From positions 62,001 to 126,000 of the forward strand of contig NZ_LDJG01000018.1 in NCBI RefSeq assembly GCF_001431425.1: 64,000 nucleotides of DNA, read 5' to 3'. The position numbers and the translations under genes are program-made. This DNA is from Stenotrophomonas nitritireducens. Lineage in GTDB: Bacteria > Pseudomonadota > Gammaproteobacteria > Xanthomonadales > Xanthomonadaceae. Shown in pieces: positions 42,084 through 50,797 of the stretch (positions within the stretch are counted from its first letter, which is position 1; each line of letters begins with the position of its first letter). The notes under the pieces are model-generated. The model was not told where the DNA came from. It did no database searches and saw only the letters and a program-made list of their open reading frames with translations.

Positions 42084-44234
42084 CTACAGCTTCCAGGTGA
42101 AGGTGGCGATGACCTGCCGGCCCTGTCCGTAGATGCAGTTGGAGATGCCCTCGCAACGGCCCACGTATTCCTTGTCGAACAGGTTGGTCACGTTCAGCGC
42201 CAGGCGCCACTGATCGCGGTTGTAGTGGACGATCGCATCCCACAGGGTGGACGGTTTGGTATGGATCACCTGCGCGTTCCACTGCCCGAGCAGGCTGCCG
42301 GCCGACGCGCTGAGGTGGCGGCCGCCGAGGCCGAAGCCCAGGCCGGCCAGATTGCCTTCCTGGAGGGTGTAGTCGACCAGGCCGGTCAGCTTGTGGCGAG
42401 GCGTGGTCGGCAACGGATCGCCGGTGGCGAAGCCGCCGGCATCGCGCACCACCTCCGTGTCGGTATAGCTGTAGGACGCATTGACGCTCCAGCGGTCGTA
42501 GATGCGCGCCACCACTTCCAGCTCGCCACCCTGCGCCTGTACCTCGCCGAGCTGGCGCCCGAACATCGGCGTCTGCCCCGACTGCACGTTCACCAGGTTG
42601 TCCTGCTCGATGCGGAACAGTGCGGCGGTCGCGAACAGCCGCACCCCGTCCGGCAGGTTGCGGGCGTCGTACTTCATGCCGGCCTCGACCTGGGTACTGC
42701 TGCTGGGCTTGAACGACTTTCCGGTCACCGAATCGGTGCCGAGCACCGGCTCGAACGAGGTGGCATAGCTGAGGTAGGGCGCCCAGCCGCTGTCGAACAT
42801 GTAGTTCACGCCGGCGCGGTAGCTGAAGTGGTCCTGCCGGGTGGTGGTCCCGCTCTGGTGGTTGCGCAGTCTGACGTCGTCATAGCGGCCACTGAGGGTG
42901 ACCACCCAGCGGCCGGCCTTGAGCTGGTCCTGCAGATACACGCCGGCCTGTTTCACGCGCTGGTCGTTGAAAATGGAACTCAGCTCGGGAGTGATGATCG
43001 GCGCAGCGCCATAGACCGGGTTGAACGCATCCAGCGGCGGTGCGGCGGCGAAGCCGAAGCGGGCGTGGTTCTTCAGGTCGCGGTAGTCGAAGCCCGCCAG
43101 CAGTGCGTGCTGCACGGCCCCGCCACCGAGCTTCCAGCTGAAACGGTTGTCCACCGCGAAGCCATCCACGTCTTCGGCGTAGGGATAGCTCGCGCGGTCG
43201 ACGGTGCGCATGTCCGCGCGCAGGCCGGTGGAGTAGACGACTTTCTGGAACTCCTTGTAGTCGTACCACTTGGCGTTCTGCTGGAAGCTCACGTGGTCGT
43301 TGAAGGCATGGCGCAGATCCCAGCCGACCGCCTTCTGGGTCCGGTCGTAGGTGTTGTAGTCCGGCTCGCCCAGATTGCGCCCGCGCGGGATCACGCCGTT
43401 GGGATTGCCCAGCCGGGTGCCGTGCGCCGACAGGAAGCCATTGGTGTCGCCGCTGTTGTCGTCCTTCTGGTAGTAGGCCAGGCCGGTCAGGCTGGTGTCA
43501 TCGCTGATGTCCCAGGTGAACGTCGGGGCGAAGTAGGTGCGTTCGCCCTTGACGTGGTCGGTCTGCGAACCGCGGTCGCGGTAGAGCAGGGTCGCGCGTG
43601 CGCTCAGGCCATCGGCCAGCGGTCCGGTGACCGTGCCGTGGACCTCCTTGTAGCGCTCGCTGCCGACCTTGACCCCCAGCTCGCCGCCGAACACGCTCTC
43701 GGCCCGGCGGCTGGTCAGGTTGTAGATGCCGCCCGGCGGGCTGTTGCCGTAGAGCACGGCGGCCGGCCCCTTGAGCACGTCCACCTCCTGGAAGCCGTAC
43801 AGATCGACACCGACGTTGAAGATGACGGTGCTGATCGGCGCCTGCAGGCCGTCGATGTACTGCTTGGGGGTGAATCCGCGCAGGGTCAGGAAGTCGTAGC
43901 GCAGGTCGGGTCCGTAGTTCTCGCCGACGATGCCCGAGGTGTAGCGGATCGCCTGCTGCACGTCGGTGAAGCCGAGCAGGTCGATCTGGTCGCGGGTGAC
44001 CACCGAGATCGACTGTGGCGTTTCGATCAGCGGCGCATCGGACTTGGTCGCGGTCATGCTACCGGACGGCACGTAGTTCGGCGCGCTGACGACGATGCGA
44101 TCGAGGTCGATTGGGTTGGCCGGATCCTGCTGGGCGTTGGCGGTCAGCGCGGGCAGCAGGGCCAGCGTGATCGACGCGGCCAGCATGCGGCGGCGGGCGT
44201 GTCGGCGACTCGGGTGTTCGTGATCGGTGTTCAT
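42084..44234 (-). CDS. TonB-dependent siderophore-type receptor
   Basis: The 716-residue outer-membrane protein has a signal peptide (cleavage near ANA-QQ). The plug contains TPQSISVVTRDQIDLLGFTD, FLTLRGFTPKQYIDGLQAP and VLKGPAAVLYGNSPPGGI, as in ferrichrome/pyoverdine-type receptors. The barrel ends VIATFTWKL. There is no STN domain. It probably imports a ferric chelate or similar compound. No clear Fur box is visible upstream, so iron control is unproven. Confidence 0.92.
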   Translation of the reverse strand: MNTDHEHPSRRHARRRMLAASITLALLPALTANAQQDPANPIDLDRIVVSAPNYVPSGSMTATKSDAPLIETPQSISVVTRDQIDLLGFTDVQQAIRYTSGIVGENYGPDLRYDFLTLRGFTPKQYIDGLQAPISTVIFNVGVDLYGFQEVDVLKGPAAVLYGNSPPGGIYNLTSRRAESVFGGELGVKVGSERYKEVHGTVTGPLADGLSARATLLYRDRGSQTDHVKGERTYFAPTFTWDISDDTSLTGLAYYQKDDNSGDTNGFLSAHGTRLGNPNGVIPRGRNLGEPDYNTYDRTQKAVGWDLRHAFNDHVSFQQNAKWYDYKEFQKVVYSTGLRADMRTVDRASYPYAEDVDGFAVDNRFSWKLGGGAVQHALLAGFDYRDLKNHARFGFAAAPPLDAFNPVYGAAPIITPELSSIFNDQRVKQAGVYLQDQLKAGRWVVTLSGRYDDVRLRNHQSGTTTRQDHFSYRAGVNYMFDSGWAPYLSYATSFEPVLGTDSVTGKSFKPSSSTQVEAGMKYDARNLPDGVRLFATAALFRIEQDNLVNVQSGQTPMFGRQLGEVQAQGGELEVVARIYDRWSVNASYSYTDTEVVRDAGGFATGDPLPTTPRHKLTGLVDYTLQEGNLAGLGFGLGGRHLSASAGSLLGQWNAQVIHTKPSTLWDAIVHYNRDQWRLALNVTNLFDKEYVGRCEGISNCIYGQGRQVIATFTWKL

Positions 44235-44687
44235 CTGTATCCCCGGTTAAGTCTGTCGGTGCTGGAAATGCGGACGGGTTCCCCCTCGTCACATCCGAAT
44301 ATGGGCTGGGTAACGCGAATCAGTTGCATGGCGAGGGCCGCATGCCGTCGCGATCAGGCCACAACGCTTCCGCGCAGGCGCTTTCGCGCATCCGCGGCCG
44401 CAACGGCCGGCTCCCCGGTGCTCTGCCGATACCCGCGACAGGCCCCCGTGCAGGCGCGGGCGATTGTAGGAGTGGTGGATGTGGCTGGCGATGGCGGCTC
44501 GACCGGCTGACGGGACAGGCAGTGGGTGCCTGCCGGTCCGGTGGCGCCGCAGGGGAGCCGCGGAGCGCCGTCGATGGGCGCCCCGGTCGCCTGTGCGAAC
44601 CGCCTGTTCGAACGGGCCGGCGCCGCGGCCAGCGGCCACGGCCGCTATAATTCGCCTCTTTGCCAACGCTTCCGCAGGTCCCACCGC
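44235..44687. promoter_or_regulatory. Divergent region between the siderophore-type receptor and ffh
   Basis: This 453-bp gap contains no supported gene. TATAAT at 44646-44651 lies 36 bp before the ffh start and is its probable -10; no good -35 is seen. Otherwise I find no terminator or repeat. Confidence 0.5.
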
Positions 44688-46067
44688 ATGTTCGAGTCCC
44701 TGACCCAGCGCCTTTCCGGCACCATCGAGCGCCTGCGCGGCCGTGGCCGCCTGACCGAGGAGAACATCCGCGAGGCCACCCGCGAGGTGCGCATCGCGCT
44801 GCTGGAGGCCGACGTCGCGCTGCCGGTGGTGCAGGCGCTGATCGAGAAGATCAAGGTGCGCGCGGTCGGCCAGGAAGTGCTCAAGTCGCTGACCCCGGGC
44901 CAGGCGCTGATCAAGGTGGTGCGCGACGAGCTCACCGCGGTGATGGGCGCGCAGGCCAGCGACCTGAATCTCAACGTGCCGGCGCCGGCCATCATCCTGA
45001 TGGCGGGCCTGCAGGGCGCCGGCAAGACCACCACGGTCGGCAAGCTGGCCAAGCACCTGAAGGAAAAGCGCAAGAAGAAGGTGATGGTGGTTTCGGCGGA
45101 CGTCTACCGCCCGGCCGCGATCGAGCAGCTGAAGACCCTGGCCGAGCAGGTCGGCGTGCTGTTCTTCCCGTCGGCGGCCGAGCAGAAGCCGGTGGACATC
45201 GTCCGCGCTGCCATCGACGACGCGCGCAGGTCGTTTGCCGACGTGCTGATCGTCGATACCGCCGGCCGCCTGGCCATCGACGAAGCGATGATGGCCGAGA
45301 TCAAGGCCCTGCACGCGGCGGTCAACCCGGCCGAAACCCTGTTCGTGGTCGATTCGATGACCGGCCAGGACGCGGCCAACACCGCCAAGGCCTTCGGCGA
45401 GGCGCTGCCGCTGACCGGCGTGGTGCTGACCAAGACCGACGGCGACGCCCGCGGCGGCGCCGCGCTGAGCGTGCGCTACGTCACCGGCAAGCCGATCAAG
45501 TTCACCGGTACCGGCGAGAAGGTCGACGGCCTGGATGTGTTCCACCCCGAGCGCGTGGCCAGCCGCATCCTGGACATGGGTGACGTGCTGTCGCTGGTGG
45601 AGCAGGTCGAGCAGCAGGTCGACAAGGACAAGGCGCAGAAGCTGGCCGAGAAGGTCGCCAAGGGCAAGAAGTTCGACCTGAACGACATGCGCGACCAGCT
45701 GGAGCAGATGCAGAACATGGGCGGCATCGGCGGCCTGATGGACAAGCTGCCGGGCCTGGGCCAGGTGCCCGAGCACCTGAAGCAGCAGGTCAGCCAGAGC
45801 AAGGAAGTGCCGCGCATGATCGCCATCATCAACTCGATGACCAAGAAGGAGCGCCGTAACCCGGGCCTGCTCAACGGCTCGCGCCGCGCCCGCATCGCGC
45901 GCGGCTCCGGCACCCAGCCGGCCGACGTCAACAAGCTGATGAAGCAGTACATGCAGATGGAAAAGATGATGGGCAAGCTCGCCGGCGGCGGCATGAAGGG
46001 CATGCTGCGCAACATGAAGGGCATGCTCGGCGCCATGGGTGGCAAGGGCGGCCTGCCGTTCCGCTGA
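44688..46067 (+). CDS. ffh: Signal recognition particle protein Ffh
   Basis: The 459-residue protein has an N domain (MFESLTQRLSGTIERLRGRG), a G domain with GLQGAGKTTT, DTAGRLAID and TKTDGDARGGAAL, and a methionine-rich M domain (MKQYMQMEKMMGKLAGGGMK). It binds 4.5S RNA and signal sequences for co-translational targeting to the membrane. The ATG at 44688 is the family start; longer frames only cross the promoter region. No 4.5S RNA gene is recognised in the window. Confidence 0.98.
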   Translation: MFESLTQRLSGTIERLRGRGRLTEENIREATREVRIALLEADVALPVVQALIEKIKVRAVGQEVLKSLTPGQALIKVVRDELTAVMGAQASDLNLNVPAPAIILMAGLQGAGKTTTVGKLAKHLKEKRKKKVMVVSADVYRPAAIEQLKTLAEQVGVLFFPSAAEQKPVDIVRAAIDDARRSFADVLIVDTAGRLAIDEAMMAEIKALHAAVNPAETLFVVDSMTGQDAANTAKAFGEALPLTGVVLTKTDGDARGGAALSVRYVTGKPIKFTGTGEKVDGLDVFHPERVASRILDMGDVLSLVEQVEQQVDKDKAQKLAEKVAKGKKFDLNDMRDQLEQMQNMGGIGGLMDKLPGLGQVPEHLKQQVSQSKEVPRMIAIINSMTKKERRNPGLLNGSRRARIARGSGTQPADVNKLMKQYMQMEKMMGKLAGGGMKGMLRNMKGMLGAMGGKGGLPFR

Positions 46068-46137
46068 GGCGCGGGCCTGCGCAATCCGGCCCCGGACCGG
46101 CAACAATGGGCTCCCCCTTTCCGGGAGCGAGCCCACG

Positions 46138-47208
46138 ATGAATCCGCTCATCCGCCAGCGTGTGGACGATTTCCGCAACCGCTTCGGCCTGCGCCTGCCG
46201 ATCCTGCTGGCGCCGATGGCCGGCGCCTGCCCGGTGGCCCTGTCCGCGGCCGTGGCCAATGCCGGTGGCATGGGCGCGATGGGCGCGGTGCTGTCCACGC
46301 CGGAACAGATCGGGCAGTGGATGGACGATTTCCGCCGGCAGTCGGACGCGCCGGCCCAGGTCAATGTCTGGGTGCCCGACCCGGCGCCGGCGCGCGACGC
46401 GGCGGCCGAGGCAGCGACCCGCGCCTTCCTTGAACACTGGGGACCACCGGTGCCGGCCAGCGCCGGCGATGCCGGTCCGGCCGATTTCGATGCGCAGTTC
46501 GACGCGCTGGTCGCGGCGCGGCCCGCCGTGGCCTCGACCATCATGGGCGTGTTTTCCGGGGAACAGGCGCGGCGCCTGAAGGCTGCCGGCATCGCCTGGT
46601 TCGCCTGCGCCACCACCCTGGACGAAGCGCTGCAGGCGCAGGCGGCCGGCGCCGATGCGGTAGTCGCGCAGGGCATGGAGGCCGGCGGTCACCGCGGCGC
46701 GTTCGAGGCCGCGCGCGCCGAAGCGCAGATGAGCGGCCTGTTCGCCCTGCTGCCGCGCCTGGCCGACCGGCTGGATATACCGGTGATCGCGGCCGGCGGC
46801 ATCGCCGACGGTCGCGGTGTGGTCGCCGCCCTGCTGCTGGGCGCCAGCGCGGTGCAGGTGGGCACGGCCTTCCTCGCCAGCGACGAATCCACGGTTCCCG
46901 ACGCCTGGAAGCAGGCCCTGCCCGCGGCGGAACCGGAACATACCCGCGCCACCCGCGTTTTCAGCGGCCGGCTCGGCCGTGCGCTGGAGACCGCCTATGT
47001 ACGCGCAGCCGAAGCGGTCGATGCGCCCCGGCCGCAGCCCTACCCGGTGCAGCGCGGGCTCACTGCCGGCATGCGCCGCCAGGCGCAGGCCGACGACCGA
47101 CTGGAGGCCATGCAGGCCTGGGCCGGGCAGTCGGCCTGGATGGCGCGGCGCGGGCCGGCCGCCGCCATCGTGCAGGCGATATGGCAGCAGGCGCAGGCGC
47201 TGCTGTGA
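46138..47208 (+). CDS. Nitronate monooxygenase family flavoprotein
   Basis: The 356-residue TIM-barrel FMN enzyme has LPILLAPMAGACPVALSAAV near the N-terminus, VVAQGMEAGGHRG near residues 176-188, and PVIAAGGIADGRGVVAALLL with GASAVQVGTAF. These are the NMO/2-nitropropane-dioxygenase family motifs. It oxidises alkyl nitronates such as propionate-3-nitronate. It sits 70 bp after ffh and its TGA overlaps the GTG start of the next gene, so the two probably form a unit. Confidence 0.9.
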   Translation: MNPLIRQRVDDFRNRFGLRLPILLAPMAGACPVALSAAVANAGGMGAMGAVLSTPEQIGQWMDDFRRQSDAPAQVNVWVPDPAPARDAAAEAATRAFLEHWGPPVPASAGDAGPADFDAQFDALVAARPAVASTIMGVFSGEQARRLKAAGIAWFACATTLDEALQAQAAGADAVVAQGMEAGGHRGAFEAARAEAQMSGLFALLPRLADRLDIPVIAAGGIADGRGVVAALLLGASAVQVGTAFLASDESTVPDAWKQALPAAEPEHTRATRVFSGRLGRALETAYVRAAEAVDAPRPQPYPVQRGLTAGMRRQAQADDRLEAMQAWAGQSAWMARRGPAAAIVQAIWQQAQALL

Positions 47209-47999
47209 GCCATCTGTCCTGCAATGGAGAGCCTGTCGATGCGGCGCTGGTCGGCGCGGCGCTGGTCAATTACGGGCATTTCACTTCGTTGCAGGTGCGC
47301 GGCGGCGCGGTGCAGGGCTGGGCCCTGCACATGCGGCGCCTGCAGCAGGGCACGCGCGAACTGTTCGACGCGGAACTGGACGAGGCGCGGCTGCTGGGCT
47401 GGCTGCGGCAGGCGCTGGCCGGGTGCGGCATGGCCGACGCCTCGGTGCGCATCACCGTGTTCTCGCGCGCCTTCGATTTCCGCCAGCCGCTGCGCGCGGT
47501 GCCGGTGGACGTGCTGATCGGCGTCGCCGCGCCGGCGGTGATGCCGGCCGGCGCCCGCGCGGTCCTGCCGGTGCGCTACCAGCGCGAGCTGCCGCAGCTC
47601 AAGCATGTCGGCACCTTCCCGCTGTTCCAGTACCGGCGCCTGGCCATGCGCCAGGGCTTCGACGATGCGCTGTTCGTCGATGCGGCCGGGCGGGTGGGCG
47701 AGGGCAGCACCTGGAACATCGCCTTCCTTGCCGGCGACGGCGTGGTGTGGCCGCGGGCCGAAGCGCTGCGCGGCACCGCCGAACAGCTGCTGGCCGCCGG
47801 GCTGGAACGGCAGGGGCTGGCGCAGGCGTGGCGGGAGGTCCCGCTGGAAACCTTGCCGGCTTTCTCCGGCGCGGTGGCCTGCAACGCCACCGGGCTGTGG
47901 CCGCTGGCGCACATCGGCGACTGCCGGTTCACGGACTCGCAGGCGCTGCTGGAACGGTTGCGGCAGGCGCTGGCGCTGGAGCCCTGGCAGCCGCTCTGA
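47205..47999 (+). CDS. Class IV aminotransferase / aminodeoxychorismate lyase-like protein
   Basis: The 264-residue PLP enzyme of fold type IV has [20 protein letters not shown] with the probable PLP lysine, then [20 protein letters not shown] with the phosphate-binding glutamate/serine region. Start at the GTG overlapping the previous stop ([12 protein letters not shown]). It could be PabC (p-aminobenzoate synthesis) or a D-amino acid or branched-chain type aminotransferase; the sequence alone does not decide. Confidence 0.8.
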   Translation: MSHLSCNGEPVDAALVGAALVNYGHFTSLQVRGGAVQGWALHMRRLQQGTRELFDAELDEARLLGWLRQALAGCGMADASVRITVFSRAFDFRQPLRAVPVDVLIGVAAPAVMPAGARAVLPVRYQRELPQLKHVGTFPLFQYRRLAMRQGFDDALFVDAAGRVGEGSTWNIAFLAGDGVVWPRAEALRGTAEQLLAAGLERQGLAQAWREVPLETLPAFSGAVACNATGLWPLAHIGDCRFTDSQALLERLRQALALEPWQPL

Positions 48000-48031
48000 A
48001 GCGGCCTGTTCAGGCAGGCCGGCAGCCGGGC

Positions 48032-48060
48032 TTGGAATGGGCCGGGGGCGCGGCTATAAT
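48032..48060 (+). promoter_or_regulatory. Predicted promoter of rpsP-rimM-trmD
   Basis: TTGGAA (48032-48037) and TATAAT (48055-48060) are separated by 17 bp, 51 bp before the rpsP start. The -10 box is perfect consensus. Confidence 0.75.
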
Positions 48061-48111
48061 CGCCGGCTTACCGCGCCATCCTGGCGACTGGGCTACAAAG
48101 GAAAAACCACC

Positions 48112-48372
48112 ATGGTCAAGATCCGACTGACCCGCGGCGGCGCCAAGAAGCGTCCGTTCTACCACATCATCGTCACCGACGTCCGCAGCGCCCGCGACGG
48201 CCGCAACATCGAGCGCGTCGGCTATTACAACCCGGTCGCCCAGGGCGCCGAGCAGCGCGTGGTGCTGGACATCGCCGCCGTCGACAAGTGGGTCGCCAAT
48301 GGCGCCCAGCTGACCGACAAGGTTCGCAACCTGTACAAGGAAGCGACCAAGGCCCAGGCCGCTGCGGCCTGA
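48112..48372 (+). CDS. rpsP: 30S ribosomal protein S16
   Basis: The 86-residue protein begins [20 protein letters not shown], the standard S16 start, with [13 protein letters not shown] [12 protein letters not shown] downstream. AAAGGA provides the ribosome binding site. It is the first gene of the conserved rpsP-rimM-trmD-rplS cluster. The longer in-frame extension upstream lies in the preceding gene and is not used. Confidence 0.98.
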   Translation: MVKIRLTRGGAKKRPFYHIIVTDVRSARDGRNIERVGYYNPVAQGAEQRVVLDIAAVDKWVANGAQLTDKVRNLYKEATKAQAAAA

Positions 48373-48378
48373 TCCTGG

Positions 48379-48402
48379 CGGGCCGCGCGCAAGCGCGGCC
48401 CG
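48379..48402 (+). promoter_or_regulatory. Intergenic hairpin between rpsP and rimM
   Basis: CGGGCCGCGC-GCAA-GCGCGGCCCG is a perfect 10-bp stem with a GNRA-type tetraloop, ending eight bases before the rimM ATG and occupying the place where a Shine-Dalgarno sequence would be. It probably reduces rimM translation or partly stops transcription; there is only a short CTTT after it. Confidence 0.7.
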
Positions 48403-48410
48403 ACTGCTTT

Positions 48411-48926
48411 ATGAAGAAAGATTCCGAGCGCCGGATCCTGCTGGGCAGGGTGACCGGCGCTTTTGGTGTGCGCGGCGAACTCAAGCTCGAGTCCTGGACC
48501 GAGCCGCGGTTGGCCATTTTCAACTATCAGCCGTGGATCCTGCGCAGCCCGTCGGGGCAGGAGTCGCAGATCAGCGGCGTGCGCGGCCGCGAAGCCGCCA
48601 AGACGCTGGTGGCGACGTTCCCCGGCGTGGACGACCGCAACGTGGTCGAAGCCATGCGCGGCACCGAAATCTACATCGCGCGCAGCGCGCTGCCGCCGCC
48701 GAAGCCGGACGAGTACTACTGGGTCGACCTGGAAGGCTTGGACGTGCAGACCGTGGACGGCGTGAAGCTCGGCCGGGCCACGCACCTGTTCAATACCGGC
48801 GCCAACGACGTGCTGGTGGTGCGCGGCGACCGCGAGCGCATGGTGCCGTTCGTGATGGGCGACTTCGTCAAGTCGGTCGATTTCGACGCCAACCTGATCG
48901 TGGTCGACTGGGATCCGGAGTTCTGA
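48411..48926 (+). CDS. rimM: Ribosome maturation factor RimM
   Basis: The 171-residue protein has an N-terminal RimM barrel ([20 protein letters not shown]) and a C-terminal PRC-type barrel ([35 protein letters not shown]). It assists maturation of the 30S head. No Shine-Dalgarno sequence is seen before the ATG at 48411; a strong hairpin lies there instead, consistent with lower expression than S16. The TrmD gene follows after five bases. Confidence 0.96.
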   Translation: MKKDSERRILLGRVTGAFGVRGELKLESWTEPRLAIFNYQPWILRSPSGQESQISGVRGREAAKTLVATFPGVDDRNVVEAMRGTEIYIARSALPPPKPDEYYWVDLEGLDVQTVDGVKLGRATHLFNTGANDVLVVRGDRERMVPFVMGDFVKSVDFDANLIVVDWDPEF

Positions 48927-48931
48927 TCCCG

Positions 48932-49669
48932 ATGCGCATCGACGTCATCACCCTGTTTCCCGAGTTCATCGCGCAGTCCGCCGCGCTGGGCGTGGTCGGT
49001 CGTGCGCAGGAACGCGGCTTGCTCGACCTGCACGGCTGGAATCCGCGCGACCACGCCGAGGGCAACTACCGCCGCGTGGACGACCGCCCGTTCGGCGGCG
49101 GCCCGGGCATGGTGATGCTGATCGAACCGCTGCGCGCCGCGCTGGCCGCTGCGCGCGCCGCCGACCCGACCCCGGCGCCGCTGATCTACCTCAGTCCGCA
49201 GGGGCGGCCGCTGACCCAGGCGCGGGTGCGCGAACTGGCGGCGCTGCCGCGCATGATCCTGCTGTGCGGTCGCTACGAGGGCGTGGACGAGCGTTTCCTC
49301 GCCGCCGAGGTGGACGAGGAGATTTCCCTCGGCGATTACGTGCTGTCCGGTGGCGAACTGGGCGCGGCGGTGATCGTCGATGCGGTCACCCGCCTGCAGG
49401 AGGGTGCGCTGAACGACGCCGAATCGGCGGTGCAGGACAGTTTCGAGGGCGACGGCCTGCTCGACTGCCCGCACTACAGCCAGCCGGCCAGCCACGCGCT
49501 GGGCGAGGTGCCGGAGGTGCTGCGCTCGGGCAACCATGCCGCGATCGCGCGCTGGCGCCGGCAGCAGTCGCTGCTGCGCACCGCCCTGCGCCGGCCCGAC
49601 CTGCTGGACGAGGCCGGCCTCGGCAAGGTCGACCGCAAGCTGCTGGACGAGGCCCGCAAAGAGCCGTAG
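48932..49669 (+). CDS. trmD: tRNA (guanine-37-N1)-methyltransferase
   Basis: The 245-residue protein of the SPOUT/trefoil-knot family has [34 protein letters not shown] and [13 protein letters not shown]. It makes m1G37 in a set of tRNAs and prevents +1 frameshifting. The ATG at 48932 is the family start. It follows rimM with a 5-bp gap and must share its transcript. Confidence 0.97.
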   Translation: MRIDVITLFPEFIAQSAALGVVGRAQERGLLDLHGWNPRDHAEGNYRRVDDRPFGGGPGMVMLIEPLRAALAAARAADPTPAPLIYLSPQGRPLTQARVRELAALPRMILLCGRYEGVDERFLAAEVDEEISLGDYVLSGGELGAAVIVDAVTRLQEGALNDAESAVQDSFEGDGLLDCPHYSQPASHALGEVPEVLRSGNHAAIARWRRQQSLLRTALRRPDLLDEAGLGKVDRKLLDEARKEP

Positions 49670-49696
49670 GCCAAGGGCTTGCCCGCCCGGGGCCGC

Positions 49697-49713
49697 GCCG
49701 GCCGACGGCCGGC
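49697..49713. repeat. Tight palindrome between trmD and the rplS promoter
   Basis: GCCGGCCG-A-CGGCCGGC can form a very stable hairpin 28 bp after the trmD stop. It has no T run. It may separate the trmD transcript from the rplS promoter. Confidence 0.4.
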
Positions 49714-49788
49714 AACCGCGGGAGTACCGGGTGCCGAGGGATTGCCGGCCAGCGGTCTGTACCACTGGCGCCGGGCCGGAAGGTCATC

Positions 49789-49794
49789 TATAAT
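49789..49794 (+). promoter_or_regulatory. Candidate -10 box of rplS
   Basis: TATAAT lies 127 bp before the rplS start; a -35 is poor (CTGGCG with an 18-bp spacer). It would give rplS its own promoter and a leader of about 120 nt, uncoupling L19 from the weakly expressed rimM-trmD. Confidence 0.5.
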
Positions 49795-49921
49795 GTGCGG
49801 CTTGCTGCTGCCTGGCCGGTAGCAGCGGTTCCAACTACAACAAACGTGCAGCGCAATCCGGTGACTGCATGAGACCCCGCTGTCGAATCGACACGCCCAC
49901 TCCGAATACATCGGTGCACCC

Positions 49922-50329
49922 ATGAGCAAGCTGAACAAATCCATCGTCGCGGACTTCGAATCCGCCCAGATCACCCGCGAACTGCCGAAGTTCAGCCAGG
50001 GCGACACCGTCGTCGTCAACGTCAAGGTCAAGGAAGGCAACCGCGAGCGCGTGCAGGCCTACGAAGGCGTTGTGATCGGCACCAAGAACGCCGGCCTGAA
50101 CTCCTCGTTCACCGTGCGCAAGATCTCGCACGGCTACGGCGTCGAGCGCGTGTTCCAGACCCACAGCGCGCTGATCGACTCGGTCGAAGTCAAGCGCCGC
50201 GGCAAGGTCCGCGCCGGCAAGCTGTACTACCTGCGTGGCCTGGAAGGCAAGGCTGCCCGCATCAAGGAAGACTTGGCTGCCGCCGCGCAGGCCAAGGCTG
50301 CCCGCCAGGCCGCCAAGTCCGCCGAGTAA
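49922..50329 (+). CDS. rplS: 50S ribosomal protein L19
   Basis: The 135-residue protein contains the L19 core [38 protein letters not shown] and [20 protein letters not shown]. It lies at the 30S-50S interface. Its C-terminus is extended and Ala/Lys-rich ([17 protein letters not shown]). It is the last gene of the rpsP cluster and is followed by a terminator. Confidence 0.98.
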   Translation: MSKLNKSIVADFESAQITRELPKFSQGDTVVVNVKVKEGNRERVQAYEGVVIGTKNAGLNSSFTVRKISHGYGVERVFQTHSALIDSVEVKRRGKVRAGKLYYLRGLEGKAARIKEDLAAAAQAKAARQAAKSAE

Positions 50330-50360
50330 TCCCGCCGCAGGCGTCGCGCCTGTTGCAGCA

Positions 50361-50390
50361 ACGGCCGCCCTCGGGCGGCCGTTTGCGTTT
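50361..50390 (+). terminator. Terminator after rplS
   Basis: ACGGCCGCCC-TC-GGGCGGCCGT forms a 10-bp stem followed by TTGCGTTT, about 30 bp after the L19 stop. Confidence 0.8.
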
Positions 50391-50400
50391 ATGGCGCCGT

Positions 50401-50774
50401 GCTACAGGGCGGCCGCGTCCTGTCTTCCTGTAGAGCGGGGCAACGCCCCGCTGGGGGCATTACCGGGCAAACCCCGCCGGGCGTTGCCCGGCGCTACAGA
50501 GCACCGTGTCCTGTCTCCCTGTAGAGCGGGGCAACGCCCCGCTGGGGGGCATTACCGGGCAAGCCCCGCCGGGCGTTGCCCGGCGCTACAGAGCGGCCGT
50601 GTCCTGTCTCCCTGTAGAGCGGGGCAACGCCCCGCTGGGGGGCATTACCGGGCAAGCCTCGCCGGGCGTTGCCCCGGCGCTACAGGGCGGCCGTGTCCTG
50701 TTTTCCTGTAGAGCGGGGCAGCGCCCCGCTGTGGCATTACCGGGCAAACCCCGCCGGGCATTGCCCGGCGCTAC
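50401..50774. repeat. Tandem array of GTAG palindromes, 91-94 bp period
   Basis: A partial unit at 50401 is followed by four full units starting at 50430, 50521, 50614 and 50708. Each runs from GTAGAGCGGGGCAACGCCCC to GGGCGTTGCCCGGCGCTAC, so GTAG heads point outward. The palindromes equal those at 3.3 and 23 kb, but the spacers and period differ. The gap between rplS and the AgaR-like gene holds nothing else besides the terminator. Confidence 0.9.
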
Positions 50775-50797
50775 CGGGCGGCAACGCCACGCTGCCG

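Noticed and set aside
44235..44340. Fur box upstream of the siderophore-type receptor
   Set aside because: Only a loose match to the Fur consensus (around AACGCGAATCAGTTGCAT); too weak to call.
50401..50774. CRISPR array or rho-independent terminator cluster
   Set aside because: The spacers are nearly identical between units and there are no T runs; GTAG heads mark them as REP-like palindromes.
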